Source: Acidobacteriota bacterium
GTDB taxonomy: Bacteria > Acidobacteriota > Vicinamibacteria > Vicinamibacterales > CAVVIG01
Length of the DNA stretch: 37,531 bases
Direction of reading: 5' to 3'
NCBI GenBank assembly: GCA_016195265.1
Contig: JACPZW010000045.1
Span: 1-37,531, forward strand
Part shown: positions 9,125 through 16,773 of the stretch, in pieces
How the letters are laid out: every line of letters begins with the position of its first letter
Numbering within the stretch: the first letter of the stretch is position 1
Program-made: the position numbers and the translations under genes
The notes under the pieces: generated by a model
Told to the model about the DNA's origin: nothing
Database searches by the model: none
Seen by the model: only the letters and a program-made list of their open reading frames with translations

Positions 9125-9550
9125 ATGAAAAAGACCCTCGCCGCGATTCTGAGTGCCGCGCTGTTGACGATGTCGATGGGGACGGCCGCCTGCAGCGATC
9201 CGACGCCGCCGGCCGCGCCGACGCCGGTCACGCCGACCGTCACCGAAACCTTCACCGGTACGCTCACGCTGGCGGGCAACAACAGTCATCCGTTCGTGGT
9301 GAATCAAGTCGGGGGCTTGCGCCTGAGCCTGACGGGCGTCTCGCCGAGCGCAGCCGTCGGCATCGGCGTCGGCACGCCGAGCACGGCGACCGGCACCTGC
9401 ACCTTGCTGGCCAATCTCACGGCTGTCGGCGGACCCGGCGTCCAGATGTCGGGCACCGCGACGATCGCCGGGGGCTACTGCATCGCCGTGTTCGACGTCG
9501 GGAACCTCGTCGAGTCGGTCAACTACACGATCACGGTCCTGCACTCGTGA
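9125..9550 (+). CDS. Small lipoprotein with PPC-like beta domain (paralogue 1)
   Basis: The start is ATG 9125 (MKKTLAAILSAALL), giving 141 residues with a lipoprotein signal ending in a GTAAC-type lipobox, then a Pro/Thr-rich linker and one small beta-rich domain. Residues around FTGTLTLAGNNSHPFVV and YTITVLHS resemble bacterial pre-peptidase C-terminal (PPC-like) beta-sandwich domains. It has two cysteines in the domain (TCTLL, GYCIAVF) that could form a disulfide. It sits 8 bp after the large secreted protease and overlaps the next gene, a clear paralogue, by ATGA, so all three are probably co-expressed. It might bind or chaperone the protease at the envelope; this is inferred from context. 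Confidence 0.65.
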   Translation: MKKTLAAILSAALLTMSMGTAACSDPTPPAAPTPVTPTVTETFTGTLTLAGNNSHPFVVNQVGGLRLSLTGVSPSAAVGIGVGTPSTATGTCTLLANLTAVGGPGVQMSGTATIAGGYCIAVFDVGNLVESVNYTITVLHS

Positions 9551-9987
9551 TGAGACGCTCAGGCGCACCGGCGCTCGCCCTCGGGCTTGCACTGCTCGCG
9601 GCGGCCTGCGGCAACAGCAGTTCGAGCACGAGCTCGACGGCCGCGACGACCACGACGGCGCCGACGGCGACGCTCACCACAGACACGATCACCGGCACCG
9701 TCGCGGTGCGCGGCAACGACTCGCACACCTTCACGACGTCCGCGACCGGCACGGTCACGGTCCTGCTGACGGCGGCGTCGCCGCCGGCGACGGTCGTGAT
9801 GGGCGTCGGCATCGGCACGCCGAACGGCTCGGCCTGCACCCGGCTCACCGGCGCGTCAACGAACACAGCCGCGGGCGGCGGCCCCCCGCCGGGGATCATC
9901 ACCGCGGGCTCGTACTGCATCGTCGTCTACGACGTGGGGAATCAAACAGCGCCGGTGGTATATACGATCACAGTCAGCCACCCGTAA
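9550..9987 (+). CDS. Small lipoprotein with PPC-like beta domain (paralogue 2)
   Basis: ATG 9550 overlaps the preceding stop; the GTG one codon earlier is less likely. The 145-residue product has a short signal and lipobox LLAAAC, a Ser/Thr-rich linker, and a domain parallel to its neighbour: ITGTVAVRGNDSHTF against FTGTLTLAGNNSHPF, YCIVVYDVGNQ against YCIAVFDVGNL, and YTITVSHP against YTITVLHS. Two Cys residues are conserved in the same places. The pair arose by tandem duplication and has diverged strongly. The function is unknown. Confidence 0.65.
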   Translation: MRRSGAPALALGLALLAAACGNSSSSTSSTAATTTTAPTATLTTDTITGTVAVRGNDSHTFTTSATGTVTVLLTAASPPATVVMGVGIGTPNGSACTRLTGASTNTAAGGGPPPGIITAGSYCIVVYDVGNQTAPVVYTITVSHP

Positions 9988-10000
9988 CACGCGAACGCGG

Positions 10001-10855
10001 ATGCCAGTCTCCCATCACGAGCTCACCAGTCTCGCGGCCACGCATGACATCATCAGCGTCGGCATGCTGGCCGACGATGTGCGCCGCGGCCATCACGGGC
10101 GGACGACGACGTTCGTGCGCGTCGCCGACGTGGCGTCCGACGCCGGCGCGCCGGTCTCCGTTCCCGCCGCGGCCGGCGAAGTGCGCATCGTCGGCGTGCC
10201 GCCGAGCCGCGCCGCGGCCGTCGAACGCGTGCGTCAGGTGGTGGAGGCCGCGCACGGCGTCCCGGTGTCCGGGTACTCGCTCAGCGATCTCGAGCAGCTG
10301 GCCGTCGCCGAGGCGGTCACGCTGCGGTCGCTGCTCGAGGAATTGCGCGCGGCCGGGCTCGAGCTCGTGGCTGAAGCGCCCATCGATCGGCTGCGCGATG
10401 CGCGGCGGTCGATCGAAGAAGTCAACATCGCGGGCCTGGTGCTCGCGCGGCTCACCGTCGATCAATCGCCCGCCGCCGATCCGCTGCCGTTTCTCAAGAC
10501 CGTGGCCGAGCTGCAGCGCGCGGTTGCGGTCCTTCGTGTCTTCGCGCCGCTGCCGCGGCGGATCAATCCCGCGGCGCCGACCACCGGATACGACGACGTG
10601 AAGCGCGTCGCGCTCGCGCGCATCGTCGTGGACGCGGTGCCGTCCATTCAAGTGGACTGGGCGCGCTACGGTCCCAAGCTCGCGCAGGTCGCGCTGACGA
10701 TGGGCGCCGACGACGTGGACGGCGTCTGTCCGGACGAGGATGCGGGCGACGGCCGCCGGCGGTCGGCGCTCGAGGAGATTCGGCGCAACATCCGCGCGGC
10801 GGGGCAGGAACCGGTCGAACGCAACGGCCGCTTCGAAACGAGGACACAGAGGTGA
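10001..10855 (+). CDS. MqnE/CofH-like protein lacking the radical-SAM cysteine motif
   Basis: The 284-residue product opens the menaquinone cluster. Its start (ATHDIISVGMLADDVRRGHHG) resembles the segment just before the Cys motif in MqnE-type aminofutalosine synthases. Its C-terminal half (VPSIQVDWARYGPKLAQVALTMGADDVDG) closely resembles their conserved end. Between them the CxxxCxxC cluster and the start of the TIM barrel are absent: the first Cys in the whole protein is in GVCPDED near the end. It is about 100 residues shorter than MqnE. It therefore cannot be a normal radical-SAM enzyme. It may be a scaffold, a partner of a true MqnE encoded elsewhere, or a decayed copy, though the frame is fully open with host-like codon use. 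Its last codons (RFETRTQR) run into intergenic repeat DNA. Confidence 0.55.
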   Translation: MPVSHHELTSLAATHDIISVGMLADDVRRGHHGRTTTFVRVADVASDAGAPVSVPAAAGEVRIVGVPPSRAAAVERVRQVVEAAHGVPVSGYSLSDLEQLAVAEAVTLRSLLEELRAAGLELVAEAPIDRLRDARRSIEEVNIAGLVLARLTVDQSPAADPLPFLKTVAELQRAVAVLRVFAPLPRRINPAAPTTGYDDVKRVALARIVVDAVPSIQVDWARYGPKLAQVALTMGADDVDGVCPDEDAGDGRRRSALEEIRRNIRAAGQEPVERNGRFETRTQR

Positions 10856-10976
10856 CGGAGAACGCAGAGAGATTGCGCCACGGAGACACGGAGCGCGTTT
10901 TGCGTACTAGTCTCTGCGTCTCCGAGTCTCGGTGGCGTACTCCCTTGGTGTTCTCCGCTCCCTCGGTGATCTCCAG
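10841..10976. repeat. Inverted spacer repeat (CGGAGA/CGCAGAG words) before mqnA
   Basis: The left arm (about 10853-10893) repeats words of the type ACGGAGA, ACGCAGAG and CACGGAG. The right arm (about 10910-10974) carries their reverse complements (CTCTGCGTCTCCG, TTCTCCGCTCC). Aligned antiparallel, some 38 positions pair with few mismatches, for example CGGAGAAC against GTTCTCCG. The element covers the entire mqnE-like/mqnA spacer and the last codons of the upstream gene. Confidence 0.7.
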
Positions 10977-11927
10977 TTGAAACAACTTCGTCTGGGCGCG
11001 GTCGGCTACCTCAACGCGCGCCCGCTGGTCTACGGCCTCGATCGCGCCGACCGGTTCGTTCTTCGCTACGACATTCCCGCTGATTGCGCGCGCCTGCTGC
11101 ACGCGGGCGACATCGACCTCGGCCTGATTCCGTCGATCGAGTATCTGCGCGGCGGCCCGTATGCCATCGTGCCCGGCTTGAGCATCGCGTCGCGCGGCCC
11201 GGTCGCGTCGGTCGCCATCTACACGACCCGTCCGATGGCGGACGTGCGATCGATCGCGATGGACGCGAGCTCGCGCACGTCCGTCGCGCTCGTCAGCGTG
11301 CTGTGCGCGCGGCTCTTCAAGATCGCGCCACGCCTCGAGGCCCGCGGTCCCGACCTGCGCGACATGCTCGCGCACGCCGACGCGGCGCTCATCATCGGCG
11401 ACAACGCGCTGATGCTCGATGAGGCTCAGCTTTCAGCTGTCAGCTCTCAGCTGTCAGCGAGTCTTCAGCCACCAGCCACCAGCCACAAGTCATTAGGCGG
11501 GTTTTCCCAGCCACCAGCCACCAGCGACCCGGCCTCAGCCCTCAGCCTTCCGCCCTCCGGGATTGTCCAGCCCTTTGCCCTCAGCCCTCTGCCCTTGATT
11601 GAAAAGATCGATCTCGGCTCTGCATGGACGGGAATGACCGGCCTGCCCTTCGTCTATGCGTTCTGGGCGGGACGTCCGGGCGCGCTGGACGCGCAGGACG
11701 TGGAGGCGCTCACGCGCGCGCGCGACGCGGGCGTGCGCGAGGCCGACGCCATCGCGCAGTCGTACTATCCCGACTCGCCGGCGCGCCAGGCCATCGGCGC
11801 GCGGTACCTGCGGGATAATATCAAGTACCATCTCGGCGGCGACGAGCGCGCGGCGCTCGAGATGTTCTATCGGTATGCGGCCGAGGCCGGCATCGTGCCG
11901 GAGGCCGGGGCGCTTCGGTTTTTCTGA
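10977..11927 (+). CDS. mqnA: Chorismate dehydratase MqnA with an in-frame repeat insertion
   Basis: MqnA converts chorismate to 3-enolpyruvoyl-benzoate, the first step of the futalosine menaquinone route. The product has the family start LRLGAVGYLNARPL and the segments DLGLIPSIEYL, ALIIGDNALML, GSAWTGMTGLPFVYAFWAG and the C-terminal YLRDNIKYHLG. The start chosen is TTG 10977, since it places the first beta strand at the N-terminus; a GTG at 10932 would add 15 residues translated from repeat DNA. With it the protein has 316 residues, longer than the family's usual 270-280. The excess is a 58-residue Ser/Pro/Leu/Gln-rich block encoded by 11424-11597. It sits between IIGDNALMLDE and IEKIDLG, which are normally close together. 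The flanks stay in frame, so the protein may fold around a loop. Confidence 0.85.
   Translation: MKQLRLGAVGYLNARPLVYGLDRADRFVLRYDIPADCARLLHAGDIDLGLIPSIEYLRGGPYAIVPGLSIASRGPVASVAIYTTRPMADVRSIAMDASSRTSVALVSVLCARLFKIAPRLEARGPDLRDMLAHADAALIIGDNALMLDEAQLSAVSSQLSASLQPPATSHKSLGGFSQPPATSDPASALSLPPSGIVQPFALSPLPLIEKIDLGSAWTGMTGLPFVYAFWAGRPGALDAQDVEALTRARDAGVREADAIAQSYYPDSPARQAIGARYLRDNIKYHLGGDERAALEMFYRYAAEAGIVPEAGALRFF
11424..11597 (+). repeat. 174-bp iterated-word block inserted in frame within mqnA
   Basis: The block consists of short repeated words: CAGCT(T/G)TCAG several times, then CAGCCACCAGCCACCAG-type units, then CCTCAGCCCTCAGCC units. A 25-nt string at 11462-11486 is identical to one in the ubiE-tonB spacer (16709-16733), so the block belongs to the same class as the intergenic repeats. 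Its length is a multiple of three and it contains no stop in the mqnA frame. It encodes a low-complexity 58-residue segment. Confidence 0.8.
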
Positions 11928-11942
11928 GGCGGCTCCAAACCG

Positions 11943-12016
11943 CCTCCGCCAAGGCTACGGCGGTCCGCCGAAGCATTTGCGAAGGCAGGAGTAGGCCGGG
12001 TCCTTTTGGACCCGGC
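11943..12016 (+). repeat. Two compact hairpins between mqnA and mqnC, one REP-like with GTAG foot
   Basis: The first hairpin (11946-11963) pairs CCGCC with GGCGG. The second, 11995-12016, is a perfect 9-bp stem (GCCGGGTCC / GGACCCGGC) around TTTT, immediately preceded by GTAG (11991-11994). GTAG at the foot of a hairpin is the signature of REP sequences used by RAYT transposases. A near-identical element lies at 21616-21641. The second hairpin ends 8 bp before the mqnC ATG and could affect its translation. Confidence 0.6.
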
Positions 12017-12023
12017 AGGGATC

Positions 12024-13229
12024 ATGATCGATCACATCGCGAACAAGGTCCGGGCGGGGGAGCGCGTGAGCGCGGCCGAGGCGCTCGAGCTGTACCGCGA
12101 GGCGCCCACGGCACTGCTGGGCCGGCTCGCCGACGGCATCCGCGCGCGCAAGCATCCGGACGGCGTCGTGTCGTACATCATCGACCGCAACGTCAACTAC
12201 ACGAACATCTGCGTCGCGAAGTGCAACTTCTGCGCGTTTTACCGGCCCGTCGGATCGGCCGAGGGCTACGTGCTCGGCTTCGACGAGCTCTTCCAGAAGA
12301 TCGACGAAACGATCGCGGTCGGCGGCAGCCAGCTGCTGCTGCAGGGCGGGCACAACCCCGACCTGCCGCTGACGTGGTACGAGGATCTGTTTCGCGCGAT
12401 CAAGGAACGCTACCCGGCGTTCAAGCTCCACGCGCTGTCGCCGCCTGAAGTGATTCATCTCTCGCGGCTCTCGCAGCTGCCCGTGCCGGCGATCATCGAC
12501 CGCCTGATCGCCGCGGGCCTCGACAGCATTCCCGGCGGCGGGGCGGAGATTCTGGTCGATCGCGTGCGGAAGCTGCTGCACTGCGACGGCAAGGCGACCG
12601 CGGACGAGTGGCTCGGCGTCATGCGCCACGCGCATCGCGCCGGCCTCCGCACGACGGCGACGATGATGTACGGGACGGTGGAGACGGACGAGGAGTGCCT
12701 CGAGCACCTGCTGCGCCTGCGCGCGCTGCAGGACGAAACCGGCGGCTTCACCGCGTTCATCACGTGGAGCTATCAGCCGGACCACACCGAGCTCGCCGGC
12801 CGCGAGGCGACGGGCATCGAGTACCTCCGCACGCTCGCGTTCGCGCGCATCGTGCTGGACAACTTCGACAACCTGCAGGCGTCGTGGGTGACGCAGGGCG
12901 GCAAGGTCGGGCAGCTGAGCCTCGCCTACGGCGCCAACGACATGGGCAGCGTCATGATCGAAGAGAACGTCGTCCGCGCCGCCGGCGCCAGCTACTGCAT
13001 GGACGAGGTCGAGATCGTGCGCAACATCGAGGACGCCGGCTTCGTGGCCAAGCGCCGCAGCATGCACTACGAGATGCTGGGCGATCCGATCTTCCGCGAG
13101 CGCGAGGTGCCGCGCATGCTCGAGCTCGCGACCGCGCGCGAGGACGGCGACACGCACGTGCCCGACGAGCTGCTCAACTATCCCGCGCGCAGCCGCGCCG
13201 GCAAACAGCTGCGCATCATTCCGAATTGA
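12024..13229 (+). CDS. mqnC: Cyclic dehypoxanthinyl futalosine synthase MqnC (radical SAM)
   Basis: The 401-residue enzyme closes dehypoxanthine futalosine into its cyclic form. The radical-SAM cluster motif is at residues 63-70 (CVAKCNFC, CxxxCxxC). Family marks of MqnC rather than MqnE follow: LLLQGGHNPDLPLTWYEDLF, LHALSPPEV, GLDSIPGGGAEILVDRVR, and the late segment GQLSLAYGANDMGSVMIEENV. ATG 12024 is preceded by GGCAGGG (12014-12020). A TTG at 12006 would lie inside the upstream hairpin and is less likely. The stop overlaps the start of the deaminase gene, indicating translational coupling in the menaquinone operon. Confidence 0.92.
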   Translation: MIDHIANKVRAGERVSAAEALELYREAPTALLGRLADGIRARKHPDGVVSYIIDRNVNYTNICVAKCNFCAFYRPVGSAEGYVLGFDELFQKIDETIAVGGSQLLLQGGHNPDLPLTWYEDLFRAIKERYPAFKLHALSPPEVIHLSRLSQLPVPAIIDRLIAAGLDSIPGGGAEILVDRVRKLLHCDGKATADEWLGVMRHAHRAGLRTTATMMYGTVETDEECLEHLLRLRALQDETGGFTAFITWSYQPDHTELAGREATGIEYLRTLAFARIVLDNFDNLQASWVTQGGKVGQLSLAYGANDMGSVMIEENVVRAAGASYCMDEVEIVRNIEDAGFVAKRRSMHYEMLGDPIFREREVPRMLELATAREDGDTHVPDELLNYPARSRAGKQLRIIPN

Positions 13230-14434
13230 TTCACTACCACGCGGCGTGGATCGTTCCGGTGAGCGACCCGCCCATGCGGGACGCCTGGATCGCCGTGGAT
13301 CGCGGCCGTATCGCCGCGTTGTCGCGCCGCGGGCCGACCGATGGATCGCGCGAAGTCGACCTCGGCGACGTCGTCGTCCTGCCGGGCCTGGTCAACGCGC
13401 ACACCCATCTCGAGCTGTCGTACCTGCGCGAGGAGATTCCGCCGGCGTCGCAGTTCGTCACGTGGGTGCGGCACCTGATCCAGACGCGCCGGATGCATCC
13501 CGATCCGAAGGCGCCGGAGATCCTCGATGCGATCGATCGCGCCCTCGCCGAGGCGGTCTCGTACGGCACGGCCATCGTCGGCGACATCAGCAACACGCTC
13601 GTCACGTTCGAGCCGCTGACGAAGAGCGAGCTGGCGGCCGTCGTCTTCTACGAGCTGATCAGGTTCAAGACCGACGACCCGCAGGGCTTCGTCGAGAAGG
13701 CGCGCGGCGAGCTGGACGCGCTGGCGCCGACCGAACGCGTCCGCGCCAGCCTCGCGGCGCACGCGCCGTACTCGGTCGCGCCGCTCGTGCTGCGCGCGAT
13801 TCGGCAGGCCGTCGAGCGCGATCCGTTCGCGCCGTGCAGCGTGCATCTGTCCGAGTCGGTGGAGGAGATGGAGTTCATCCGCCGCGGCAGCGGACCGTGG
13901 CGCGAGATGCTCGAGGAGCTCGGCTCGTGGGATCCGGCCTGGGTGCCGCCCGGCGGCACGCCGGTGGAGTTTCTCGAAGCCAGCGGATTTCTCGACGCGC
14001 GCGTGCTCGCCGTCCACGGCGTGCAGATGACGCCGTCGGATCTCAGCCGTCTGGCGGCGCGGGGGACGACCGTGGTGACGTGCCCGCGCAGCAACGGCCA
14101 CACCGGCGCCGGCGCGCCGCCGCTCGTGGACTTCTACGACTCCGGCGTGCCGGTGGCGGTGGGCACCGACAGTCTGGCGAGCGCGCCGGATCTGAACATC
14201 TTTGCGGAGCTCGCGACGATGCGCGCGCTGGCGCCATCGGTGCCGGCGGCGACGCTGATCGAGAGCGCGACGCGCGTTGGCGCGCGGGCGCTCGGCTTCG
14301 ACGGCGACTACGGGACGATCGAGCCCGGCAAGGCGGCGCGGCTGCTGGCGGTCGCGCTGCCGTCGGAGAGCATCGATGTGGAAGAATATCTGGTCAACGG
14401 AATCGGACCGGAGCAGATACGGTGGGTTGAATAG
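13226..14434 (+). CDS. mqnX: Amidohydrolase, probable aminodeoxyfutalosine deaminase
   Basis: This amidohydrolase has the metal ligands of the adenosine/cytosine deaminase branch: NAHTHLE (His59, His61), VHLSES, VHGVQ and GTDSLAS (catalytic Asp). The start chosen is TTG 13226, overlapping the mqnC stop as TTGA; it gives the natural beta-strand opening IHYHAAWIVP and 402 residues. Much longer open frame exists upstream but lies inside mqnC. Its place between mqnC and mqnP supports deamination of aminodeoxyfutalosine to futalosine, the extra step used by organisms that make aminofutalosine with MqnE. Substrate choice is inferred from position; a guanine/chlorohydrolase-type activity cannot be excluded from sequence alone. 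Confidence 0.75.
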   Translation: MIHYHAAWIVPVSDPPMRDAWIAVDRGRIAALSRRGPTDGSREVDLGDVVVLPGLVNAHTHLELSYLREEIPPASQFVTWVRHLIQTRRMHPDPKAPEILDAIDRALAEAVSYGTAIVGDISNTLVTFEPLTKSELAAVVFYELIRFKTDDPQGFVEKARGELDALAPTERVRASLAAHAPYSVAPLVLRAIRQAVERDPFAPCSVHLSESVEEMEFIRRGSGPWREMLEELGSWDPAWVPPGGTPVEFLEASGFLDARVLAVHGVQMTPSDLSRLAARGTTVVTCPRSNGHTGAGAPPLVDFYDSGVPVAVGTDSLASAPDLNIFAELATMRALAPSVPAATLIESATRVGARALGFDGDYGTIEPGKAARLLAVALPSESIDVEEYLVNGIGPEQIRWVE

Positions 14435-14435
14435 G

Positions 14436-14501
14436 AATAAAGTTAAAAGTGAAAAGATAAAAGTTAAAAGTCCGGACTTTTCAGTTTTCACTTTTCAGTT
14501 T
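14436..14501. repeat. Inverted spacer repeat (AAAAGTTAAAAGTGAA words) before mqnP
   Basis: The left arm repeats AAAGT(T/G)AAAAG words and the right arm gives (A)CTTTTCAGTTTTCACTTTTC. The centre is a perfect 16-bp palindrome, 14466-14481, around TCCGGA. The whole mqnX-mqnP spacer is one AT-rich imperfect hairpin, strikingly unlike the surrounding GC-rich DNA. It ends at the mqnP ATG. Confidence 0.75.
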
Positions 14502-15368
14502 ATGTTCCTGTCACGCCTCAGTACATACGGTTCTTTCGTCCGAGTCAGTCACTCTGTCTTCGCCCTTCCGTTCGCGCTGGCCGGAGCGCTGCTGGCGGCG
14601 CGGCAGACACCCCTGACCTGGCGCGTGGGCGTGTGGATTCTCGTCGCCATGGTGGCGGCCCGCAGCGCGGCGATGGGGTTCAACCGGCTCGCCGACGCGC
14701 GGCTCGACGCGCTGAATCCGCGGACCGCGAGTCGTGAGTTGCCGCGCGGCGTGATGACCGCCCGCGAGGCGACGGTCTTCGTGACCTTCGCGTCGGCCGT
14801 GTTCATCGCCGCCGCCTGGCGGCTGAATCCGATCTGTCTGGCGCTGTCGCCGGTCGCGCTGGCGATTGTCTTCTGGTATTCGCTGGCGAAACGCTACACG
14901 ACCTGGACGCAGCTGTTCCTCGGCCTGGCGATGGCGGTCGCACCGGTCGGGGGCTGGCTCGCCGTCGGCGGACGCGCGGGATGGGAGCCGTGGCTGCTGG
15001 CGGCGGCGATCGGCTTGTGGGTCGGCGGGTTCGACGTCCTCTACGCCTGCCAGGATCTCGATTTCGACCGCGCCCACGGCCTGCGGTCGATTCCCGTGCG
15101 CTTCGGCGTGCCGGCGTCGCTCGCGATTTCCCGGGTGATGCACGTCGCCGCCGTGGCGTGTCTGGTGGCGCTCGCGTGGGTGGCGCCGCTCGGCGCGGTG
15201 TACCTGCTCGGCGTGGCACTCGTCGGCGCGATGCTCGTCTACGAACAGTCGCTCGTGCGCGCCGACGACCTATCGCAGGTCAAGCGCGCCTTCGACCTGA
15301 ACGGCTACGTCGGCATTCTGTATCTCGTGACGCTGGTCCTCGCACTCTATGGCCCCTGGAAGTCCTGA
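14502..15368 (+). CDS. mqnP: UbiA-type polyprenyltransferase MqnP
   Basis: The 288-residue polytopic membrane protein attaches the polyprenyl chain to the naphthoate intermediate in menaquinone synthesis. Both Asp-rich prenyl-diphosphate/Mg sites are present: NRLADARLD (Asn61, Asp65, Asp69) and DVLYACQDLDFD in the second half; they flank about nine hydrophobic helices. ATG 14502 directly follows the repeat spacer and gives a natural start (MFLSRLSTYGSFVRVSHSVF). The 3' end overlaps ubiX by 20 bp. Neighbours mqnC, deaminase, ubiX and ubiE identify it as the futalosine-pathway member rather than UbiA or MenA of another route. Confidence 0.87.
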   Translation: MFLSRLSTYGSFVRVSHSVFALPFALAGALLAARQTPLTWRVGVWILVAMVAARSAAMGFNRLADARLDALNPRTASRELPRGVMTAREATVFVTFASAVFIAAAWRLNPICLALSPVALAIVFWYSLAKRYTTWTQLFLGLAMAVAPVGGWLAVGGRAGWEPWLLAAAIGLWVGGFDVLYACQDLDFDRAHGLRSIPVRFGVPASLAISRVMHVAAVACLVALAWVAPLGAVYLLGVALVGAMLVYEQSLVRADDLSQVKRAFDLNGYVGILYLVTLVLALYGPWKS

Positions 15369-15987
15369 CGCGCGGCGTCCGTCGATCGCCCTCGCCATCA
15401 CCGGCGCGAGCGGCGCGCTGTACGCGACACGGACGCTCGCGGCGCTCCTCGAGCGCGGCGTGCACGTCGAGCTCGTCGTGTCGGATTACGGCCGCCGGCT
15501 GCTGCACGATGAGCTCAGCGACGTGGCCTCGGTCGATCGCCTGATCCCGTTCCTCGCCGGCAAGTACGGCGCGGGCGTGGAGGCCGGCTCGATCACGCTG
15601 CTCAATAATCGCGATCACGGCGCGACGCTTGCGAGCGGCAGCCACGGCTGCTCGGCCATGGCGATCGTCCCGTGTTCGATGAAAACGCTCGCGGCCATCG
15701 CGCACGGCCTTTCGCGCAGCCTGATCGAGCGCGCGGCCGACGTCATGCTGAAAGAGCAGCGGCGGCTCGTGATCGTGCCGCGCGAGACGCCGATGAGCCT
15801 GCCCCAACTGCGCAACATGGTGCTGTGCGCCGAGGCCGGCGCCATGATTCTGCCGGCGATGCCCGCGTTCTACCAGCAGCCGAAGACGCTCGACGACCTG
15901 GCGGATTTCATGGCCGGAAAGATCCTCGCGGCCCTCGGCTTCGAGCACGACTTGTATCCCGCCTGGACCGGCAAGGCCGGTGGTTGA
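15349..15987 (+). CDS. ubiX: UbiX-family flavin prenyltransferase
   Basis: The 212-residue product has the FMN-binding start IALAITGASGALYATRTL, a SHGCSAMAIVPCSMKTLAAIAHG segment and the conserved VPRETPMSLPQLRNM loop of UbiX/Pad1 proteins. UbiX makes prenylated FMN, the cofactor of UbiD-type decarboxylases. In futalosine pathways such a decarboxylase acts on the naphthoate intermediate, so the location in this cluster fits; its UbiD partner is not in the window. It overlaps mqnP upstream by 20 bp and ubiE downstream by 8 bp. Confidence 0.9.
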   Translation: MAPGSPDARRPSIALAITGASGALYATRTLAALLERGVHVELVVSDYGRRLLHDELSDVASVDRLIPFLAGKYGAGVEAGSITLLNNRDHGATLASGSHGCSAMAIVPCSMKTLAAIAHGLSRSLIERAADVMLKEQRRLVIVPRETPMSLPQLRNMVLCAEAGAMILPAMPAFYQQPKTLDDLADFMAGKILAALGFEHDLYPAWTGKAGG

Positions 15988-16693
15988 TCTTTCCAAGGCC
16001 CCCGATCGCATCGCCGGCATGTTCGACGCGATCGCCGGGCGGTACGACCTTCTCAATCACCTGCTGAGCGCCGGGATCGATGCGCGCTGGCGGACGCGGG
16101 CCATCGCGTCGCTCGATCTGACCGGCCGCGAACGCGTCCTCGATCTCTGCACCGGCACGGGCGATCTCGCGATCGCCGCGCGTCGGGCGCACCCGCCGGC
16201 CGGCCGCGTGGTCGGGATCGATTTCGCGGGCGCGATGCTGCGCGTGGGCCGCGCCAAGCTGCAGCGGGCCGGGCTGGCCGACCGGATTGCGCTCGTGCGC
16301 GGCGACGCGACGCGGATTCCGGCCGGCTCCGGCACGGTCGACGCCGTCACGATCGCGTTCGGCATCCGCAATGTGCAGGATGTCGCCGCGGCGTGCGCGG
16401 AGATCCATCGCGTGCTGAGACCCGGCGGGCGGCTCGCGATTCTCGAATTCGCCGTGCCGACGGCGCCCGGCATCAGCGCGCTGTATCTGTGGTACCTCCG
16501 TCACGTGCTGCCGCGCGTGGGACGCCTGGTCTCGCGGCACGACGCCGCGTACGGATACCTCCCGGCGTCAATCGACGCGTTCACCGCGCCTGAGGAGTTT
16601 GTGAAAATCCTGCGGCAGACGGGCTTCGTCGACATCGTCCCCGTCTCTCTGACGTTCGGAAGCGTCGTACTTTACACAGCTCGAAGAGGCTAG
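15980..16693 (+). CDS. menG: Demethylmenaquinone methyltransferase UbiE/MenG
   Basis: The 237-residue class I SAM methyltransferase has the UbiE signatures: FDAIAGRYDLLNHLLSAGID near the start, SAM motif I VLDLCTGTGDLAIA (about residues 54-67), GDATRIP, FGIRNVQD, and LRPGGRLAILEFAVP. It methylates demethylmenaquinone to menaquinone, the last step of the pathway encoded upstream. The GTG at 15980 overlaps the end of ubiX. The gene ends in repeat-rich spacer DNA, which probably marks the end of the menaquinone operon. Confidence 0.92.
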   Translation: MVDLSKAPDRIAGMFDAIAGRYDLLNHLLSAGIDARWRTRAIASLDLTGRERVLDLCTGTGDLAIAARRAHPPAGRVVGIDFAGAMLRVGRAKLQRAGLADRIALVRGDATRIPAGSGTVDAVTIAFGIRNVQDVAAACAEIHRVLRPGGRLAILEFAVPTAPGISALYLWYLRHVLPRVGRLVSRHDAAYGYLPASIDAFTAPEEFVKILRQTGFVDIVPVSLTFGSVVLYTARRG

Positions 16694-16694
16694 A

Positions 16695-16748
16695 GGCTGA
16701 GGACTGGTTCTTCAGCCACCAGCCACCAGCCACCAGTCACCAGTCCGT
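16695..16748. repeat. CAGCCACCAG iterated-word spacer, single arm
   Basis: Tandem words of the type CAGCCACCAGCCACCAG, preceded by GAGGCTGAGGACTGG, fill the spacer after ubiE. A 25-nt string (16709-16733) recurs exactly inside the mqnA coding insert. No long inverted arm is evident. A TATACT hexamer at 16755-16760 lies 13 bp before the next ATG but has no clear -35. Confidence 0.65.
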
Positions 16749-16773
16749 GGCTGTTATACTCGTTAAGTACTTC

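Noticed and set aside
13178..14491. 437-residue minus-strand frame
   Set aside because: Antisense of the deaminase gene, whose metal-binding motifs are clear on the plus strand.
16755..16760. TATACT as a promoter -10 for the TonB-like gene
   Set aside because: No recognisable -35 at the right distance; the hexamer alone is too weak.
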